From Actinomycetes bacterium (GTDB lineage: Bacteria > Actinomycetota > Acidimicrobiia > Acidimicrobiales > Palsa-688), in assembly GCA_021796905.1 (NCBI GenBank), contig JAKABK010000108.1:1-6615 (forward strand): a stretch of DNA of 6,615 nucleotides. The letters are read 5' to 3'. The notes beneath the pieces are model-generated. The model saw only the letters and a program-made list of their open reading frames with translations, did no database searches and was not told where the DNA came from. Positions 1-3,676 of this stretch are shown here, piece by piece. Position 1 is the stretch's first letter. Each line of letters opens with the position of its first letter. The position numbers and the translations under genes are program-made.

Positions 1-63
1 ATCCCGGGCCGGACCGAGGTGATCCCGGTCCGGACCGAGGTGACCCCGGGCCGGGTCGTGCCC
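1..63. repeat. 21-bp tandem repeat at left edge, upstream of hisS
   Basis: Two adjacent 21-bp units (1-21 and 22-42) differ at a single position (G at 8, T at 29). A third, decayed unit follows (43-63, similar over about its first 13 bases). The array starts at the window edge, so more copies may lie to the left. Because 21 is a multiple of three, all frames stay in register. The frame of hisS is open from base 1 and reads a heptad such as IPVRTEV. Frame 3 reads PGPDRGD repeats and ends at TAG 111-113. It could be the tail of an upstream gene, the edge of an intergenic repeat, or an N-terminal extension of hisS. I cannot decide between these. Confidence 0.75.
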
Positions 64-110
64 CGCCCGGCGGGGACCGGCCGGGGCTTCCTCCGACGTC
101 CGCCGGCCGG

Positions 111-116
111 TAGCGT
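111..116 (+). promoter_or_regulatory. Candidate -10 element (TAGCGT) for hisS
   Basis: TAGCGT fits the actinobacterial -10 consensus TAnnnT. It lies 7 bases before the ATG at 124, the spacing expected if transcription starts at the A of the start codon (a leaderless mRNA). There is no Shine-Dalgarno-like purine run before ATG 124, which is consistent with that. No convincing TTGACA-like -35 box is visible about 17 bases further upstream. The TAG could equally be just the stop codon of an unseen upstream frame-3 gene. This is inference from position and spacing only. Confidence 0.3.
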
Positions 117-123
117 CACGGCG

Positions 124-1401
124 ATGGCCGCCACCGTCCAACCCCCCCGGGGCATGCGCGACTTCCTTCCCGACGACAAGAGCCGACGGGAAGCGGTGTT
201 GGCCGCCATCCGGGGCTCGTTCGCTTCCTACGGCTACCGGGAGATCGAGACCCCGGCACTGGAGGAGCTGTCCCGCCTGGAGTCGGGGCAGGGCGGTGAG
301 AACGACAAGCTGATCTTCCGGGTCCAGCGTCGCGGTCTCGACCCCGGCGTCGCGCTCCTGCCCGGGGACTCCGCCGACCTCGGGCTCCGCTTCGACCTGA
401 CGCTCCCGCTGGCCCGGTTCTACGCGACCCACCGCGGCGAGCTGCCGGAGGTGTTCCGGGCGATCCAGATCGCCCCGGTGTGGCGGGCCGAGCGGCCGCA
501 GCGGGGCCGCTACCGTCAGTTCCACCAGTGCGACATCGACGTGGTCGGCGAGCCGGGCCCGGTCGCCGAGGTCGAGCTGATCGTCGCCACCCTCGACACC
601 CTCGACGCCCTCGGGGTCGCCGGCGTGTCGGTTCGGCTCAACGACCGCGGGGTGCTCTTCGGGCTGCTCGACGCCTGCGGGTTCGCTTCGGAGACCCACC
701 CGGCGGTGCTGGTGGTGCTCGACAAGCTGGACAAGGAAGGGGTGGAGGGGGTCGCCGCGGAACTGGCCGCCCGGGGGATGCCGCCGGGGCCCTCGGAGCG
801 CTTGGTGCGGGTCGTGGCCGATCTCCGGGCAGTCGAGGGTGACTTCGACGCCACCTTCGCGAGCTTGCCGGGACGGGCACCGGATCGGGCCGAGGGTCTC
901 CTCGCGATCCGCGACGGGGTCCTCGAGGCCAAGCCCGACGCGCGTCTGGTGGCCGATGCGACCCTCGTGCGCGGGCAGGGCTACTACACCGGTTCGATCT
1001 TCGAGCTGCACCACCCCGACCTGTCCGCTTCGATCGGCGGGGGAGGACGCTACGACGGGATGGTCGGTCGGTTCCTCGGCACCGACGTGCCGGGGTGCGG
1101 CTTCTCGATCGGCTTCGAGCGCGTCGTGGAGCTGGTCGACCACGCCCGCTTCGGGACCCGGGCGAGACGGGTGGCACTGGTCTACTCCTCCGACGTCCCG
1201 CCCGGGCGGCTGGTCGCCTGGCAGCGGAGACTGATCGGTGTCGGCGCCGAGGTGCGATTGGTGCCGCGACGACGCAACCTCGCCCGCCAGCTCGAGGCGC
1301 TGGTCGCCGAGGGTTTCGGGGAGTGGGCGGAGCTCGACGGCTCCAGCCGGGCGCCGGCAGCCGGCGGCGCCGCCGGGCTCGACCTGCGCGACCTGCGCTA
1401 G
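124..1401 (+). CDS. hisS: Histidyl-tRNA synthetase (class II), divergent type
   Basis: Charges tRNA-His with histidine in the cytoplasm in an ATP-dependent two-step reaction. The 425 residues match the usual length of about 420-430. The N-terminus [10 protein letters not shown] (residues 7-16) is the typical HisRS opening, which is why ATG 124 is chosen although the frame is open back to base 1. Motif 2 spans 119-142 ([15 protein letters not shown] followed by QCDIDVVG). The 'histidine A' motif is RGQGYYTG at 283-290, where the family usually has RGLDYYTG. The histidine B/glycine-rich segment is [10 protein letters not shown] (303-312) and motif 3 is [11 protein letters not shown] (324-334). 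The C-terminal anticodon-binding domain (about 350-425) is recognisable by a [19 protein letters not shown] stretch but is weakly conserved and Gly/Ala-rich near its end. The FDLTLPLAR and QCDIDVVG segments resemble the alphaproteobacterial-style HisRS more than the Streptomyces one. A HisZ-type regulatory paralogue is less likely, because the arginines of motifs 2, 3 and histidine A are all present. Confidence 0.93.
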   Translation: MAATVQPPRGMRDFLPDDKSRREAVLAAIRGSFASYGYREIETPALEELSRLESGQGGENDKLIFRVQRRGLDPGVALLPGDSADLGLRFDLTLPLARFYATHRGELPEVFRAIQIAPVWRAERPQRGRYRQFHQCDIDVVGEPGPVAEVELIVATLDTLDALGVAGVSVRLNDRGVLFGLLDACGFASETHPAVLVVLDKLDKEGVEGVAAELAARGMPPGPSERLVRVVADLRAVEGDFDATFASLPGRAPDRAEGLLAIRDGVLEAKPDARLVADATLVRGQGYYTGSIFELHHPDLSASIGGGGRYDGMVGRFLGTDVPGCGFSIGFERVVELVDHARFGTRARRVALVYSSDVPPGRLVAWQRRLIGVGAEVRLVPRRRNLARQLEALVAEGFGEWAELDGSSRAPAAGGAAGLDLRDLR

Positions 1402-2702
1402 TGCCAGCCGACCTGTTCGCCGCCGCCGCCGACGAGCGACTCACCGCGATCGCGCCGCTCGCCCAGCGGATGCGGCCCCGCAGCCTCGAGGAGGTCGCCG
1501 GTCAGGAGCACCTGCTCGCACCGGGCCGGCCGTTGCGGGCCCTGATCGACGCCGACCGGTTGTCGTCGGTGATCCTCTGGGGGCCCCCGGGCACCGGCAA
1601 GACCACCCTGGCGCGCCTGATCGCCGGCGCGACCACCCGGGACTTCGTGCCGCTCTCGGCGGTCACCGCCGGGGTGAAGGAGGTGAGGGAGACGGTCGAG
1701 GGCGCCCGACGCCTGCTCGGGGAGCAGGGCCGGGGCACGATCCTGTTCCTCGACGAGGTGCACCGCTTCAACCGGGCCCAGCAGGACGCGCTCCTGCCGG
1801 CGGTCGAGGACGGGACGCTCACCCTCGTCGGCGCGACGACCGAGAACCCGTTCTTCTCGGTGACCTCCCCGCTGCTCAGCCGCTCGACCCTGTTCCGCCT
1901 CGAGCCGCTCGGACCCGCCGCCCTGCGAGCGGTCGTGTCCCGGGCGGCGGCCGCCGAGGGCGTGACGGTGACCGACGCCGCAGCCGAGCTGCTGGTCGGA
2001 TTGGTCGACGGTGACGCCCGGGCGCTGCTCACGAGCCTGGAGGTGGCCATCGCCCTCGCCGGCGGTGCGACCATCGACGTGGCCGAGGTCGAGGCGGCCC
2101 GCAGCACCCGGGCGTTGCGCTACGGCCAGGACGAGCACTACGACGTGGTGAGCGCCTTCATCAAGTCGATCCGGGGCTCGGACGTCGACGCCGGGCTCTA
2201 CTGGCTGGCCCGGATGCTCGCCGCCGGCGAGGACGCCCGCTTCGTCGCCCGCCGGCTGGTGATCCTCGCCAGCGAGGACGTCGGGATGGCCGACCCGGCC
2301 GCGTTGCTCGTCGCCGACGCAGCCGCCCGGGCGGTGGAGATGGTCGGGCTGCCCGAAGCGCGCCTCAACCTGGCCCAGGCGGTGGTGCACCTGGCCGGGG
2401 CCCCGAAGTCCAACCGGGTGACCCTCGCGCTCGGGGCCGCGGAACGCGACGTGCGGGACCAGCCCGCGGGTCGGGTGCCCCCCCACCTGCGCGACGCCCA
2501 CTACCAGGGCGCAGCCCGCCTCGGCCACGGCGCCGGCTACCGCTATCCCCACGACGACCCCTCCGGATGGGTCGACCAGCAGTACCGCCCCGACCACCTC
2601 GAGGGTCGCCGGTACTACCAGCCGTCGACCCACGGACAGGAGGCACGCTGGGACCCTCCGCCCGGCCGGGCGCTCCCGGAGCCGCCGGAGACCGCGGAGT
2701 AG
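1401..2702 (+). CDS. rarA: RarA/MgsA replication-associated recombination AAA+ ATPase
   Basis: A cytoplasmic clamp-loader-clade AAA+ ATPase of the RarA/MgsA/WRNIP1 family, known to act at stalled replication forks and gaps. The protein is 433 residues. Walker A is GPPGTGKTT (61-69) and Walker B is [10 protein letters not shown] (115-124, Asp118-Glu119). Sensor 1 is GATTENP (144-150), the arginine-finger region LLSRS (158-162) and sensor 2 GDAR (204-207). The RarA C-terminal signature follows ([20 protein letters not shown] at 245-264, then [10 protein letters not shown] about 290-299). The start is a GTG whose G is the last base of the hisS TAG stop (TAGTG), so translational coupling to hisS is likely. 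The same frame is open far upstream inside hisS, but nothing there resembles RarA, and an ATG further in (1469) would trim the conserved leading region. The N-terminal DLF (4-6) is common in the family and resembles the end of a sliding-clamp-binding pentapeptide; that role is speculative. Confidence 0.95.
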   Translation: MPADLFAAAADERLTAIAPLAQRMRPRSLEEVAGQEHLLAPGRPLRALIDADRLSSVILWGPPGTGKTTLARLIAGATTRDFVPLSAVTAGVKEVRETVEGARRLLGEQGRGTILFLDEVHRFNRAQQDALLPAVEDGTLTLVGATTENPFFSVTSPLLSRSTLFRLEPLGPAALRAVVSRAAAAEGVTVTDAAAELLVGLVDGDARALLTSLEVAIALAGGATIDVAEVEAARSTRALRYGQDEHYDVVSAFIKSIRGSDVDAGLYWLARMLAAGEDARFVARRLVILASEDVGMADPAALLVADAAARAVEMVGLPEARLNLAQAVVHLAGAPKSNRVTLALGAAERDVRDQPAGRVPPHLRDAHYQGAARLGHGAGYRYPHDDPSGWVDQQYRPDHLEGRRYYQPSTHGQEARWDPPPGRALPEPPETAE

Positions 2703-2705
2703 GCT
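2700..2705 (+). promoter_or_regulatory. Candidate -10 element (TAGGCT) before the DUF948-like gene
   Basis: TAGGCT fits TAnnnT and lies 9 bases before ATG 2715. Its TAG is also the rarA stop codon. The start at 2715 has no well-placed Shine-Dalgarno: GGAG at 2696-2699 is 15 bases away. No good -35 box is seen. It is listed because the same hexamer pattern recurs before hisS and alaS. Confidence 0.22.
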
Positions 2706-2714
2706 CGCTCGGCG

Positions 2715-3182
2715 ATGACCGGGCTGCTCCATGCCGTGGTCGCCTCGGAGACGGTGGTGGTCGGGGTCACCGTGGTGGCGACAGTCGTGGTGGTCGCGCT
2801 CGCCGGCGCGGTCGCGTGGATGCTGCGCTCGGCGGCCGAACTGCGCCGGGCCGCCGACGAACTTCTGGGCGAGGCCGCAGCGTTGCGGTCCGAGGCCGAG
2901 CGGTTGGACGCCGAAGCCGGCAGGCAGCTCGCCAGGGCCGACGCCCTGGTCGGCTCCGCCGAGTCGATCAGCGAGATGGTCGGGTCGGCGTCGCGCCTCG
3001 CGTCGGCGGCGATGTCGACCCCGGTGATCAAGGCGGTCGCTTTCGGCAGCGGCGCGGCCCGCGCGGGGCGACGGCTGCGGCGCCGGGCGGAGCCGGAGCG
3101 GTCGGGTCGGAGCGGGCTGCGGCGCCGGGCGGGGCCGGAGCGGTCGGGGACGACCTCGAGGGAGCCGAGGGCGGGCGGGTGA
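2715..3182 (+). CDS. DUF948-like single-pass membrane protein
   Basis: 155 residues, function unknown. One hydrophobic helix (about 14-37, rich in Val and Ala, ending WMLR) anchors it in the membrane. A long Ala/Glu/Arg/Leu-rich stretch (about 40-95) with heptad-like spacing follows and looks like a coiled coil. The segment TPVIKAVAFGSGAARA (102-117) matches the conserved 'PLVKVAAFGYGVRRA' end of actinobacterial DUF948 proteins. Residues 116-155 form a basic tail (14 Arg against 4 Glu) containing two 14-residue repeats starting LRRRA and sharing PERSG. The position just before a DUF6167-like gene and alaS is the usual actinobacterial setting, which supports the family assignment. The ATG lies 12 bases after the rarA stop. 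The stop overlaps the next start (GTGA), so the two products are probably made together. Orientation (short N-terminus outside or inside) cannot be fixed, though the Arg just after the helix favours a cytoplasmic C-terminus. Confidence 0.8.
   Translation: MTGLLHAVVASETVVVGVTVVATVVVVALAGAVAWMLRSAAELRRAADELLGEAAALRSEAERLDAEAGRQLARADALVGSAESISEMVGSASRLASAAMSTPVIKAVAFGSGAARAGRRLRRRAEPERSGRSGLRRRAGPERSGTTSREPRAGG
3073..3148 (+). repeat. 34-bp direct repeat, 42-bp period, inside the DUF948-like gene
   Basis: Copies at 3073-3106 and 3115-3148 differ at one base (A at 3091, G at 3133). The 42-bp offset equals 14 codons, so the duplication is in frame. It yields two LRRRA[E/G]PERSG units in the basic C-terminal tail. 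The near-identity suggests a recent tandem duplication or slippage event within the coding sequence. Confidence 0.85.
3161..3171 (+). promoter_or_regulatory. Ribosome binding site for the DUF6167-like gene
   Basis: The purine-rich stretch GGAGCCGAGGG ends 7 bases before GTG 3179. GAGGG at 3167-3171 pairs well with the 16S anti-Shine-Dalgarno. It supports GTG 3179 as the start rather than the many in-frame codons further upstream, where the same frame is open back into rarA. It is the only well-placed Shine-Dalgarno-like signal I see in the window. Confidence 0.55.
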
Positions 3183-3664
3183 CCAAACGGTTGCGTTGGA
3201 TGGCCCTGGGGGTGCTCGCCGGGGCTGGTGGGGCCAGGTGGGCCGAGCGGCGCCTCAGACGGCGGGTCGAGCGCTACCTGCCCTCCCAGGTGCGCGCCGA
3301 GGTCGCATCCAGGGTCCGGGCGGCGGGGAACGACCTGCGCGGCGCTCTCGAGGAGGGGCGGGAGGCGATGAGCGAACGGGAGGCAGAGCTGCGCGCCCGG
3401 ATGCGCCTCGCCCCCGGACCTCCCGGACCCGCCGGCGGCGACAGCGACGCCGGCGACATCGACGGGGGCGACAGGGATGCCGGCGACAGCGACGGGGGCG
3501 ACAGGGACGCCGGCGACGGCGGGCCCGGCAGCGGGGGGGACGGGGACGGCGACGGCGAAGGGGGCGGCGGCGCGCCCCGTGGGCCGGTGCGTCCGGCGCC
3601 CCGGGTCCGGCTGCGCCTCGTCGGAGGACGCCCCGGGGACCCCCGCCGCGGGGAGCCTCGATAG
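3179..3664 (+). CDS. DUF6167-like small protein with Asp/Gly repeat tail
   Basis: 161 residues, function unknown. The start is GTG, overlapping the previous stop by four bases and preceded by a GAGGG ribosome site. The N-terminus has basic residues (Lys3, Arg4, Arg6), then a short hydrophobic stretch (about 7-19, WMALGVLAGAGG). An amphipathic, charged helical region follows (about 20-76), including EEGREAMSEREAELRARM. This layout matches DUF6167 proteins that lie between DUF948 and alaS in Streptomyces, which end soon after a 'MAQREAELN'-like motif. Here the protein continues for some 85 residues more. First comes a GP-rich linker, then a pentapeptide-repeat acidic region of the form GGDxD (86-115) and GDGDGDGEGGGG (120-131), then an Arg/Pro-rich end. 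Possible roles, all unproven, are a membrane-bound partner of the DUF948-like protein, or an acidic tail that binds metal ions or basic proteins. The tail could also be simple slippage-driven low complexity. The family assignment rests on the N-terminal half and on synteny. Confidence 0.75.
   Translation: MTKRLRWMALGVLAGAGGARWAERRLRRRVERYLPSQVRAEVASRVRAAGNDLRGALEEGREAMSEREAELRARMRLAPGPPGPAGGDSDAGDIDGGDRDAGDSDGGDRDAGDGGPGSGGDGDGDGEGGGGAPRGPVRPAPRVRLRLVGGRPGDPRRGEPR
3434..3523 (+). repeat. 15-bp minisatellite encoding GGDxD/AGDxD units
   Basis: Six consecutive 15-bp units (start 3434, 3449, 3464, 3479, 3494, 3509) encode GGDSD, AGDID, GGDRD, AGDSD, GGDRD and AGDGG. A 30-bp higher-order period is visible: 3449-3478 and 3479-3508 differ at only two bases. 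The array lies wholly in frame within the DUF6167-like gene, so copy-number change would lengthen or shorten the protein without a frameshift. A GAC/GGC-rich, less regular stretch continues to about 3570. Confidence 0.85.
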
Positions 3665-3667
3665 TCT
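3662..3667 (+). promoter_or_regulatory. Candidate -10 element (TAGTCT) for alaS
   Basis: TAGTCT fits TAnnnT and lies 9 bases before the alaS ATG at 3677. Its TAG is the stop codon of the DUF6167-like gene. Only a weak GGGG (3669-3672) stands close to the start, so a leaderless or very short-leader transcript is conceivable. No -35 element is recognisable. Read-through from upstream may be the main source of alaS mRNA. Confidence 0.27.
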
Positions 3668-3676
3668 CGGGGCGTC

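Noticed and set aside
3..113. Possible C-terminal tail of an upstream gene (PGPDRGD repeats ending at TAG 111-113).
   Set aside because: Not listed as a CDS. Only a repeat-built tail is visible, there is no homology, and its third-position GC is lower than in the competing frame continuous with hisS.
1398..2732. A 444-codon minus-strand open frame opposite rarA.
   Set aside because: A composition shadow of rarA. The plus-strand protein has every RarA motif, while the antisense product is Gly/Val/His/Arg-rich without motifs.
3631..3660. GC-rich inverted repeats (CCCCG-CCG-CGGGG at 3641-3653 and the CCCCGGGG palindrome at 3631-3638) as a terminator before alaS.
   Set aside because: The stem is only 5 bp with a 3-base loop and no T run. 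It lies inside coding sequence, and such hairpins are expected by chance at this GC content.
3500..3676. T-box riboswitch or other tRNA-sensing leader for alaS (and likewise for hisS).
   Set aside because: Only 12 bases separate alaS from the preceding coding sequence, and the upstream DNA is repeat-coded protein sequence with no T-box (TGGnACC-like) element. The 123 bases before hisS show none either.
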